Positions 16,202 to 23,805 of a stretch of DNA of 43,932 nucleotides are shown here, piece by piece. The notes under the pieces were generated by a model that searched no databases, was not told where the DNA came from, and was given only the letters and a program-made list of their open reading frames with translations. Each line of letters begins with the position of its first letter. Within the stretch, counting starts at the first letter, position 1. Source of the DNA: Deltaproteobacteria bacterium (GTDB taxonomy: Bacteria > Myxococcota_A > Polyangia > HGW-17 > SLPX01); contig JAGGXR010000035.1 in assembly GCA_021162935.1 (NCBI GenBank), positions 1-43,932 on the forward strand, given 5' to 3'. The translations under genes were made by a program, and so were the position numbers.

Positions 16202-19200
16202 ATGTCTGATCGTCGAAGTTTCTCGTCGTTTCTCATCGCGTTCATTGTGTTCGCTGCTGCCGCAGCCGTGTCTCAGGCTCTGCTGCTTCGTGAGAGTCTC
16301 GTCAGTTTTCACGGCACGGAACTGACCATTGGCGCCTTCTATGGCTCGTACTTCTTGTGGATTGCACTTGGGGCTCTCGTCTGCAAACGGGTCGTTTCTC
16401 GGTCGGGGCCGGGGCCGGTTTTTCTGTGGTCCAGTGCGGCCTATGGTCTGACCCTTGTTGTCGGACTGCTGATCGTCCGTTCCTGGAAGGTCCTGCTTGG
16501 GGTCGGCCCCCTCGTTTTTTTGCCGCTTGAAACATCTCTGGTGGGCGTGGCCCTGGGCACGGCCGGGCCCGCCTTTTTGGTGGGATTTGTGTTTCCCGCT
16601 GCTGCTTCGCTTCTTTCTGACCGGCGGGATTCGGTGGGGTTGGCCTATGTGCTGGAGGCTTCGGGGAGTCTGGCCGGAGGGCTGTTCTTTTCATTTGTTT
16701 TGGCCACGCATCTTCGGGTCTCCACGGCGTTGGCCATCGTCGGGATCGCCGGGGCCCTGTCGTTCGTGGTGCTGTCCTGGTCGCGACGAAGATGTCGGTT
16801 CGTTGTCGGCGGCCTGCTCTATGCGGTTTTGTGGCTTGCGACACTATTCGGGCCCGGGCAGGCTTTCGATCGTCGAAGTGAATCGATCCGCTGGAACAGC
16901 CTGCAGCGCGGGTATGTGCTCAAAACAGTCGAGTACAGTCCGTACGGGCATCTCGCGTTGGGGAAGACCGAACGGGGCGACCAGTTCGGCCTGTTCGTCG
17001 ATGGGGTGCAGGTCGATTCCTTTCCAGATCCGCGCCGCTTTGGAGAACAGGCGGCCCATCTTTTGGCGCAAGCGCCCCAGGCCAGGCGGGTCCTGTTGAT
17101 CGGAGGCGGGCAGACCGGGCTGCTGTCCGCGCTGCTTCTTTCGAATCGGATCGACCATGTGGATCTGGTGCTCCAGGACCCATGGGAACTCGCCTTGGTG
17201 CGGCCCCACCTGGCACGGACGGATCGAGCGGCGCTCGATGACCTGAGGGTGACGGTCCATTTGACGGACCCGAGGCGTGCCGTTGCGGACCTGGTTCGAA
17301 AGCGTCGGGCCGGGACGATTGCCAGCTATGGGCTGGTCGTGGGACTGACGGCGCGACCAACCACCATTGCGGAAAACCGATTGTTCACGGTCGAGTATCT
17401 GCGTACGGTCAGCCAACTCATGCTTTCCGGAGTCTACGTTCAGTTCTTTTCCCGGGATGAGGTTGCCTATGTGCCGAAGGAGGAACGGCTCGCCCTTGGG
17501 TCCATATACCACAGCCTCGCGGCCGTGTTTGCAAACGTGTCGGTGGCCACGGGGCGCTTCCATTACTTTGTGGCTTCGGACGGCCTTGTTTCGGTGGACC
17601 CAACACTGTTGGCTCGCAGATATCGGTCCTTGGGCCTGGCCCGGTATCCCTATCCGCCCGATGCCTTTCCCGGCAAGAGCATCGACAAAGAGCGTTCCCG
17701 GTCCCTGGTCGCGTCGTTGCGTCGCACTGGTACGGCTCTGAACCGGGACGGATTGCCCATCACGGCCCTCTATGGACTCGCCTATCTCGGAAGAATTTTC
17801 CGATCCAGTCTCACCGCAGTGCTTCGGAAGCTCGATCGAACAGGCCACAAGATCGTCTGGGCCATTCTTTTGGCTCTCATGGCCATCGTGTTTGTACGTC
17901 CTCTGTCCGATCCTGAACCTCATCGGGACCGGGTTCGGCTCATTGCCTGGTCGGTCGGGATGGTGGGCTTTGTGGCCATGGCGCTCCAGGTGGTCCTCTT
18001 GGCTTCGTTTCAGAGTCGCTTCGGGTCCTTGTACCGCCAGATGGGCCTGCTTTTGGGCGCATCCATGGCGGGCCTGGCGATTGGTGGCCTGGCAGGCCGT
18101 TGGGGGTTCGCAAGGCTGCGCGGCCTCCGGGTGGGCCTGGCATTGTTCGGCCTGGTTGGGCTGTCCTTCGTGCTGGGAGTCTGGTCCTTGATCCTGCCGA
18201 GGCTCCTCGTAGCTGGGGCGTGGTGGTGGTGGATGCTCTTTGCCCTGGTTTCGTCGGTCCTGACAGGTGCGGCATTTCCTGGAGCCGCTGCTGTGCGTGA
18301 TCCACGATCGTCTGACCCGGCGGGTACGGCATCTGTCCTCGATGCGTCGGACCACCTTGGGGCTGCGGTTGGTGGTGCCCTGGGCGGCCTGGTTTTGGCT
18401 CCGGTTTTGGGTACGGTATCCACCTGTCGGCTGTTGGCGGCAGCCTCCCTGGCCGCCGGTTCGATGGTGGGATTCGAGCCGGTCCTGTCGAAGTTGCGTT
18501 CGGTGGGGCCTGCCAAGCGTCTGAGCTTTCCCTGGCGCAATCTGTCTTGGCGATTGGCATTGGTCGTTGCGGTCACCTGGGCCGGGGCCTGGGCGGCGAG
18601 TCGGCCCAACCGGAGACCCCGTCGCGGGTTCGTTCCGAGTCCCACCCTGGCGAGGGTGGTGGAACGAGCCAGAGCCAGCGGGTACCGGATCGAGGAGAAA
18701 GCGCGTCCGTTTTCACATGTGCGCCTCATACGTCAGGGGACGCTGCAGGCCGTGGTTTTCTCCACCCGGCAGACCGCTCCCGACGTCCGGGGATACGCGG
18801 GGCCCATCGAATTGGTGGTCACCATGGACGTGAGCGGACGCATCGACGATGTGACGCTGGGTGAAAATCAGGAAACCCCATCATACGTTTCGATGCTGCC
18901 GAAATGGCTGACTCGATTCAGGGGGCTGCCCATCGGGCACCCCATCTTGGGCCATGGAGGCATCGATACGATCACCGGGGCCACGGTCAGTATGCACGCC
19001 ATCGAATCGATCCTAGCGCGATCCCGCGCGATGGCCTATCGACACCTCTTGGGAAAACAGGATCGATCGGCGCAGACGACCCCGTCGGGTGGCTGGTTTG
19101 GCAAGCCCATGTTTTGGGCGGTTTTGGGCTTTATCCTGTTGCTCGGGATCGGCTATCTCCGGCAGGGATTGGTCGCCAGACTGGTGGGGATGGGGTTTTC

Positions 19201-19819
19201 GTTCGTGGTGCTTGGGGTGTGGTTGAACGTGCCTTTGACCATGGTGGACGTGGGGCTGCTGGCATTCGGCCATCTTCCAACAGCGGCCGACAAGGCGGCC
19301 GTGGCGCTTGGAGCTCTGCTGCTCGCCCTGCTGTTTGGTCAGGTGTGGTGCGGGTCGATTTGTCCTTTTGGTGCGTTGCAGGAGTTCATCTGGCTGGCCG
19401 TTCACCCATCAGGCCTATGGGCGGAGGCGCGTCAGGCACAGTTCGGTCCAGGAGAGCACGCGGTGGAGCAGCGTGCCCGGTACGTGAAGTTCGTTTTTGC
19501 CACCCTCGTGCTCGGTTCGTTTTTCCTGTCGAGACGCCAAGAGTTCCTCCTCTTCGATCCCATGGTCTGGACGTTTCGGCTGCAGCTCACCTGGGCCCGT
19601 GGTCTGCTGTTAGCCGCCGTGCTTGTGACAGCACTGTTCTATTTTCGGCCTTGGTGTCGCTACGTTTGCCCGGTTGGCGCGCTGATGGCGTTGACGAACA
19701 AGATTGCACTGCTGGATCGATGGACCATGAGACGTCGGGTCAATCAATGCGACCTCGGGGTAGAGACAGCCAAAGATCTGGACTGCATTCGTTGCAATCG
19801 CTGCATGAAGAGGCGATAA
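16202..19819 (+). CDS. Membrane fusion: spermidine-synthase-like module + FMN-binding domain + NosR/NapH-like Fe-S domain
   Basis: 1205 residues from ATG 16202; GTG 16187 is an alternative. (1) Residues ~1-220: about six or seven TM segments. (2) ~230-530: Rossmann domain like spermidine synthase, with RRVLLIGGGQTGLLSALL, but the usual acidic site (SDSSDP, or SEPSNPW in membrane homologues) reads VVGLTARPTT, so aminopropyl transfer is unlikely. (3) ~540-790: a second set of TM segments. (4) ~815-945: FMN_bind domain with GYAGPIELVVTMD and the flavinylation motif D922-T-I-T-G-A-T928-V-S, Thr928 being the expected covalent FMN site. (5) ~960-1205: NapH/NosR-like polytopic domain with CGSICP (Cys1050, 1054), CRYVCP (Cys1152, 1156) and Cys1183, 1195, 1198, 1201. 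Electron transfer across or along the membrane is the likely role; donor and acceptor are unknown. The flavin transferase ApbE is not in this window. Confidence 0.85.
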   Translation: MSDRRSFSSFLIAFIVFAAAAAVSQALLLRESLVSFHGTELTIGAFYGSYFLWIALGALVCKRVVSRSGPGPVFLWSSAAYGLTLVVGLLIVRSWKVLLGVGPLVFLPLETSLVGVALGTAGPAFLVGFVFPAAASLLSDRRDSVGLAYVLEASGSLAGGLFFSFVLATHLRVSTALAIVGIAGALSFVVLSWSRRRCRFVVGGLLYAVLWLATLFGPGQAFDRRSESIRWNSLQRGYVLKTVEYSPYGHLALGKTERGDQFGLFVDGVQVDSFPDPRRFGEQAAHLLAQAPQARRVLLIGGGQTGLLSALLLSNRIDHVDLVLQDPWELALVRPHLARTDRAALDDLRVTVHLTDPRRAVADLVRKRRAGTIASYGLVVGLTARPTTIAENRLFTVEYLRTVSQLMLSGVYVQFFSRDEVAYVPKEERLALGSIYHSLAAVFANVSVATGRFHYFVASDGLVSVDPTLLARRYRSLGLARYPYPPDAFPGKSIDKERSRSLVASLRRTGTALNRDGLPITALYGLAYLGRIFRSSLTAVLRKLDRTGHKIVWAILLALMAIVFVRPLSDPEPHRDRVRLIAWSVGMVGFVAMALQVVLLASFQSRFGSLYRQMGLLLGASMAGLAIGGLAGRWGFARLRGLRVGLALFGLVGLSFVLGVWSLILPRLLVAGAWWWWMLFALVSSVLTGAAFPGAAAVRDPRSSDPAGTASVLDASDHLGAAVGGALGGLVLAPVLGTVSTCRLLAAASLAAGSMVGFEPVLSKLRSVGPAKRLSFPWRNLSWRLALVVAVTWAGAWAASRPNRRPRRGFVPSPTLARVVERARASGYRIEEKARPFSHVRLIRQGTLQAVVFSTRQTAPDVRGYAGPIELVVTMDVSGRIDDVTLGENQETPSYVSMLPKWLTRFRGLPIGHPILGHGGIDTITGATVSMHAIESILARSRAMAYRHLLGKQDRSAQTTPSGGWFGKPMFWAVLGFILLLGIGYLRQGLVARLVGMGFSFVVLGVWLNVPLTMVDVGLLAFGHLPTAADKAAVALGALLLALLFGQVWCGSICPFGALQEFIWLAVHPSGLWAEARQAQFGPGEHAVEQRARYVKFVFATLVLGSFFLSRRQEFLLFDPMVWTFRLQLTWARGLLLAAVLVTALFYFRPWCRYVCPVGALMALTNKIALLDRWTMRRRVNQCDLGVETAKDLDCIRCNRCMKRR

Positions 19820-19965
19820 TCGAGCAAGCCTGTGGCGCGTGAGCGGTCCGAACGCGAAGACGTGGCGTTCCAGGGCGCACCCTGTCGGCGCAAGGGACGA
19901 CATGATGTCGGCGGATGATGGCTCATGCCTCTTGGGGGAGCGGCGAGAATGATGGGAGGCGATTC

Positions 19966-21690
19966 ATGAAGACTCGATGGTTGGTTGGGCTTTGGGTGTT
20001 CGTATGGTTGTTTGGGTGCAACGACGCACCCAAGACCCTTGGTCGGGTGTGTGAGCCTGCTGATCATCCTTCTTCGAAGGTGGGCACGCCCAAGTTTGTT
20101 CGAAACGTGAGCAACGGCAATACGGGTTGGTATGCCTCGCCTGCGGTGGTCGACTTGGACGGAGACGGACGCAACGAGTTGGTAGGTGCTTTCTATGATA
20201 TCGGTGTTTGGGATAGCGATGGGAACCTCTTGTCCGCGATGGAACGTGGCGATCACAAGGGGCGCGTGTATGCGCCTGAAGTGGTCGCAGATTTGGATGG
20301 GGATGGGGTCATGGAGGTTGTGGTGGCTGCCGGCGAGGGCACCGTGGCTGCCTACGAATGGCGCAATGGCGGACTCGTGCTGAAACATGGATGGCCAGCG
20401 AGTACCTGTGCGAATGGGCAATGTCCTGAGAATCGTTCGATCGCAGCAGCGGATCTCGATGGGGATGGGCGGATCGAGATAGTGGTCGGCTCCACCCAGA
20501 CAGAAGGTGAAGGGCATGTGTTCGTCTTTTCTCCCGATGGTTCCCTGTTTCGGCCTGCTGGCCTGGCTTGGCCTGCCTGGCCTCGCTACAACACGAACAG
20601 CGGCCCGGGTGGGGATGTCGATGTCAATTGTTCAGGCCAGCACGGCTATGGGATGTACGGCCTCAACTTGGGCATCGGCAACCTAGACGACGATTCGGAC
20701 CTGGAGATCGTGGCCACCTACGACAACCATCAGATCCAGGTATTCAATCTGGATGGGAGCACCCTGCTGACGGACCAGGATTTCTTCACGAATCGGAGCA
20801 ACGACTGCGAGGACCAGCCCATGTCCTGGGGACAGTTTATCCACTACATCGATCCGGAGGTGGAGAACAACCACTATCATCTTCATCAAGGAAAGTGGCC
20901 AGGTCCGGACTGGACCCTTTGGGCGCAGTTCACGAAGTCGCCTCCCAGTGTGGCGGACGTGGACGGCGATGGTCTGAATGAAGTGGTCGTGATCCCCAAT
21001 GCGGAACAGGACGAGCCCTATCACACGTATCACCATGCGTTTTTCGTGCTGCGGGGTGACCAGGTCATTGCCAACGACCCGGACGATCCGTCCGGTGACG
21101 GACATGGGGCGACGCGACTGGCTGGCTGGGAGCACCCGCCTTTGACCGAAGAGCCTTTACCCAACGACGACTGGTACCCGCCGGACACGATCCCAGCCCC
21201 CACGGTGGCGGATATCGGCAACGGACCGAGTCCGGAGATTCTGGCTCCCATCGATGACGGATACGTTTATGCGTTCGATGCCCAGGCGAAGCTGTTGTGG
21301 CGCTACGACTACACGAGAGGCAAGCCCTTGATGTACGCCTCAGAGGTCGTGGTGGCGGATTTGAATGGGGACGGCAGTCCGGAAATCATCTTCGGAACCT
21401 ATGGTGAGGATGTGGGAGATGGCCATCTCGTGATTCTGTCATCAGGCGGCGACAAACTGTATGATGTGAAGCTTTCCGGTCAGCGCGCGAATGGCAACGG
21501 CATCGGCGTGGCCGCAGCGCCAACCGTGGCGGATTTGGATGGTGACGGAACGTTGGAAATCGTGCTTCTGACCATCGATCACGGGATGGACGTCTACACG
21601 ATTCCTGGGTCTTTTGCCAACTGCATGCCGTGGCCCACGGGTAGGGCCAATTATCTGCGGAACGGCATGGGACCGGCTACCCAGCCCTGA
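19966..21690 (+). CDS. FG-GAP/VCBS beta-propeller lipoprotein
   Basis: 574 residues from ATG 19966 (MKTRWL), chosen for GGGAGG about seven bases upstream; an in-frame ATG at 19915 lacks one. Signal with lipobox VWLFGC. The mature part holds about eight FG-GAP-type repeats, each a VADLDGDG-x-x-E-I/V-V pattern (VVDLDGDGRNELV, VADLDGDGVMEVV, AADLDGDGRIEIV, VADVDGDGLNEVV, VADLNGDGSPEII, VADLDGDGTLEIV and two weaker ones). Such repeats form a beta-propeller that binds Ca2+ through the DxDxDG loops. A His-rich insert (NNHYHLHQ) sits mid-protein. No catalytic site is recognisable. It lies 146 bases after the redox fusion, so it may be co-expressed as an outer-surface component, but this is only positional. 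Confidence 0.85.
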   Translation: MKTRWLVGLWVFVWLFGCNDAPKTLGRVCEPADHPSSKVGTPKFVRNVSNGNTGWYASPAVVDLDGDGRNELVGAFYDIGVWDSDGNLLSAMERGDHKGRVYAPEVVADLDGDGVMEVVVAAGEGTVAAYEWRNGGLVLKHGWPASTCANGQCPENRSIAAADLDGDGRIEIVVGSTQTEGEGHVFVFSPDGSLFRPAGLAWPAWPRYNTNSGPGGDVDVNCSGQHGYGMYGLNLGIGNLDDDSDLEIVATYDNHQIQVFNLDGSTLLTDQDFFTNRSNDCEDQPMSWGQFIHYIDPEVENNHYHLHQGKWPGPDWTLWAQFTKSPPSVADVDGDGLNEVVVIPNAEQDEPYHTYHHAFFVLRGDQVIANDPDDPSGDGHGATRLAGWEHPPLTEEPLPNDDWYPPDTIPAPTVADIGNGPSPEILAPIDDGYVYAFDAQAKLLWRYDYTRGKPLMYASEVVVADLNGDGSPEIIFGTYGEDVGDGHLVILSSGGDKLYDVKLSGQRANGNGIGVAAAPTVADLDGDGTLEIVLLTIDHGMDVYTIPGSFANCMPWPTGRANYLRNGMGPATQP

Positions 21691-21765
21691 GCCGTTTCTT
21701 CGGGCGTTGCAGACGCGATGAATGGCCGCCCATCGGATCCAGACGGAGGAACGGAGGTGCCCGGC

Positions 21766-22368
21766 ATGGCGGAACAGGTTTTGCAATGGATGGCCCATCA
21801 GGGCTCGTGGTTGGACGTGGTGTTCATTGCGATCCTGGTGGTGTTTGCCGCCGTCGTCACCAGATTAATCGTGTCCACGGCGTTTCGAATCGTCGTGCTG
21901 TTCCTGTTTTTGGCCATGATGGCGGGCGGACTCGGTGTTCTGCGGCGGGTCCGACACGCTCGTGCCGTGCAGACCTGGACATGGAAGGGGCGAGGTCACG
22001 TCCATTCCAGGGTTCGGAAGGGCCCTCGCGGCGACTGTGACGTCGTCTTGCGGGCCAGGTATCGGACCATCGACCTGTCGGCTGCCCGCAAGCAGCCCGA
22101 GCGGCGAGGAGAAACAGTGGCTGTTCCAGCCCGATGCGAGGCCACGGTGCATTGTGGAAAGCAATGGCGCTGGCACGTGGGCCCCGGAGTGCCCTGTCGA
22201 TATTTTCCCAAGAAGCAGTTTGTGGTTTTTTTCTGCAATCAGTGTGGGCAGGGCATCGATCGATTTCTCGTGGACACGCAACGGGGGCGCTGTACGGTTC
22301 AGTACCAAAACGACGGCAAGAAGAGTGGCATCGTGCTCCACATGTTGCGTCACGACCGGTCTCGTTGA
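21766..22368 (+). CDS. Small membrane protein with Cys-rich soluble domain, unknown function
   Basis: 200 residues from ATG 21766 (MAEQVLQWMAHQ), chosen for GGAGG about 11 bases upstream; the frame also opens further upstream at 21718. Two adjacent hydrophobic segments at ~residues 15-60 (WLDVVFIAILVVFAAVV, AFRIVVLFLFLAMMAGGLGV) are followed by a basic linker and a ~120-residue soluble domain containing six cysteines, including a pair CNQC near residue 160. I recognise no family. The Cys pairs could bind metal or form disulfides. It sits between two genes of the same strand with short gaps. Confidence 0.6.
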   Translation: MAEQVLQWMAHQGSWLDVVFIAILVVFAAVVTRLIVSTAFRIVVLFLFLAMMAGGLGVLRRVRHARAVQTWTWKGRGHVHSRVRKGPRGDCDVVLRARYRTIDLSAARKQPERRGETVAVPARCEATVHCGKQWRWHVGPGVPCRYFPKKQFVVFFCNQCGQGIDRFLVDTQRGRCTVQYQNDGKKSGIVLHMLRHDRSR

Positions 22369-22583
22369 GCGCGACGTTTTCTTATATGGCGCCGGGCGGG
22401 CTGGGCCTTTCGAGTTTCTTGGTTTCGCCGGGAGTGTCTTGCCGTTCGCAACGAGTTCAGAGTCCGGATGGAAGAGACGGTGGTGCCTGCTCTTGCTAAA
22501 AGCTCATCGCCAAGAACTGACAGCTTTGATACCATCTTGCGCAGGATTGGATTGAGAAGGGACTAAGCAGTACAGGTGTCATC

Positions 22584-23219
22584 GTGGAAGAGGTATCAAC
22601 CGAAGGAGAAACCCAACAGGACGAGGAATCCATCGGACGGAACGAGGACGATCTCGTCACGATCGGCATCTTTTGGAACGGTGCGAATGCGGCCATCGCG
22701 CAGCAGTACCTCGTGTCTATGGGCATCGAAGCCTTTGTGATGGACGACGTTACGGCGAACATGCTGTCTTTTACCGGCATGTTTTCCGTCAGGGTCCAGG
22801 TCCCTGGGCATCAGGCTGAGATGGCTCGAAAGCTCCTGGAGGAACAGCAAGAGTTTGCATTGGAGGACGGGCTGGACGGGGAGTTCGCAGACGGCGCATC
22901 AGACGGCGGTGCAGGCGTCGATGGAACTGGCGACTGTACGGACGACGGTGATCCCGATGCTGCAATCATCAGGGCCGAGAATCATGCATTTTCGTTTGGG
23001 TTCGTGGGGGCCGTGCTCGGCGTCCTCGTTGCAATCTTCATGGCCCAGATGCCTGGTTATTCCCTGCTGGCCATCGTGGGTTGTCCCATTGTCGGGTATG
23101 TGATTGGTGGGTGGTATGTGACCCATTCCTGTTCTCGATGTGGTGCTTCTCTGCATTCGGGAGATCGAAAATGCCCCGAGTGCGGAGCTTCGTTGACCCG
23201 CGATGTTTCTTCACAGTAA
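22584..23219 (+). CDS. DUF2007-like membrane protein with C-terminal zinc ribbon
   Basis: 211 residues from GTG 22584. Residues ~22-88 resemble DUF2007, a small putative signal-transducing/ligand-binding fold (IGIFWNGANAAIAQQYLVSM, FVMDD, VRVQVPGHQAEMARKLLEE). An acidic Gly/Asp linker follows (~95-130). Two hydrophobic segments, GFVGAVLGVLVAIFMAQM and LLAIVGCPIVGYVIGGWYV, lead to a zinc-ribbon with CSRCGAS and CPECGAS, two CxxC knuckles suited to one Zn2+. The order DUF2007, TM hairpin, zinc ribbon puts both soluble parts on the same side, presumably cytoplasmic. Function is unknown; the 215 bases upstream hold no clear gene. Confidence 0.7.
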   Translation: MEEVSTEGETQQDEESIGRNEDDLVTIGIFWNGANAAIAQQYLVSMGIEAFVMDDVTANMLSFTGMFSVRVQVPGHQAEMARKLLEEQQEFALEDGLDGEFADGASDGGAGVDGTGDCTDDGDPDAAIIRAENHAFSFGFVGAVLGVLVAIFMAQMPGYSLLAIVGCPIVGYVIGGWYVTHSCSRCGASLHSGDRKCPECGASLTRDVSSQ

Positions 23220-23358
23220 TTGGATTGGTGGTCTGTGAGCGACTCGTTTCGGGCGGTGAACGAGCAGGAATATGAGGTGATTCAGGAACGCAGGCAGGGT
23301 GGCCATGGTGGGTAGGTTGGGCCGGCTGATCCTGGTCCGACGGTCCCATTCGTTGTCG

Positions 23359-23736
23359 TCAGTGGATCGTGATGGTCAGTTGAGTGTGTGTCTTCAGCTT
23401 GAACGATCGGCTCATTTCGGACGTGCTGCCGTCGTGGTTTTCGATTCTGGTCCGAACTTTGTAGTCGCCCTTCTTGAGGTGGAAAACCTGTTTGTACGTG
23501 GGACCGACACCTTCCAGGTGGCGGAGGGAGACCTGTCCTTTGGCTGCGCCCTTGCGGGAAACTTCTACCGTGACCGATTGCGCATGGGGATGCGCGGGAA
23601 TCCGGACCAGGATGACCAGGTCCACCCTGCGTCGGGCCGTCCAATAGGCGAGACCGAGCGCCACGGCTCCGGCCACGGCAGCGGTCCCCACGACGCGTCT
23701 CCAGCGTGAACGTAACCTTGGTTTCTGTTCCGACAT
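23359..23736 (-). CDS. Small single-pass membrane protein with beta-rich domain, unknown
   Basis: 125 residues from ATG 23736 (MSEQKPRLRSRW), selected because AGGAG lies about eight bases upstream; the same frame continues upstream without a ribosome site. A basic start precedes one TM helix (residues ~17-34, VGTAAVAGAVALGLAYW), then RRR and a ~80-residue domain of alternating hydrophobic strands (VDLVILVRIPA, SVTVEVSRKG, YKVRTRIENH, LKLKTHTQLTITIH-like end). It looks like an immunoglobulin-like or similar beta-sandwich facing the periplasm. I do not recognise the family. It is divergent from the HEAT lipoprotein with only 69 bases between the starts. Confidence 0.65.
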   Translation of the reverse strand: MSEQKPRLRSRWRRVVGTAAVAGAVALGLAYWTARRRVDLVILVRIPAHPHAQSVTVEVSRKGAAKGQVSLRHLEGVGPTYKQVFHLKKGDYKVRTRIENHDGSTSEMSRSFKLKTHTQLTITIH

Positions 23737-23749
23737 GACAGGCTCCTGG

Positions 23750-23778
23750 TTGTACCTCCGAAGGTTTCGGAGTAGATA
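23750..23778 (+). promoter_or_regulatory. Promoter with a palindromic operator filling the spacer
   Basis: TTGTAC (23750-23755), 17 bases, TAGATA (23773-23778). The whole 17-base spacer is a perfect inverted repeat, CTCCGAA-GGT-TTCGGAG. It would drive the HEAT lipoprotein with a leader of about 20 bases and could also control the divergent small gene. A repressor or MerR-like activator would fit this layout; no candidate regulator is adjacent. Confidence 0.5.
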
Positions 23779-23805
23779 TACGGGCTGCAACAGGAAGGTG
23801 CAACG

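Noticed and set aside
16844-18355. 503-codon minus-strand frame opposite the redox fusion
   Set aside because: Gln/Arg/Pro-rich low-complexity antisense shadow of a well-supported plus-strand gene.
19790-19845. Frameshift at the end of the redox fusion
   Set aside because: The alternative frame ends in HEEAIIEQACGA with no CP motif or further ferredoxin pattern, so I see no evidence that a longer Fe-S tail was lost by one indel.
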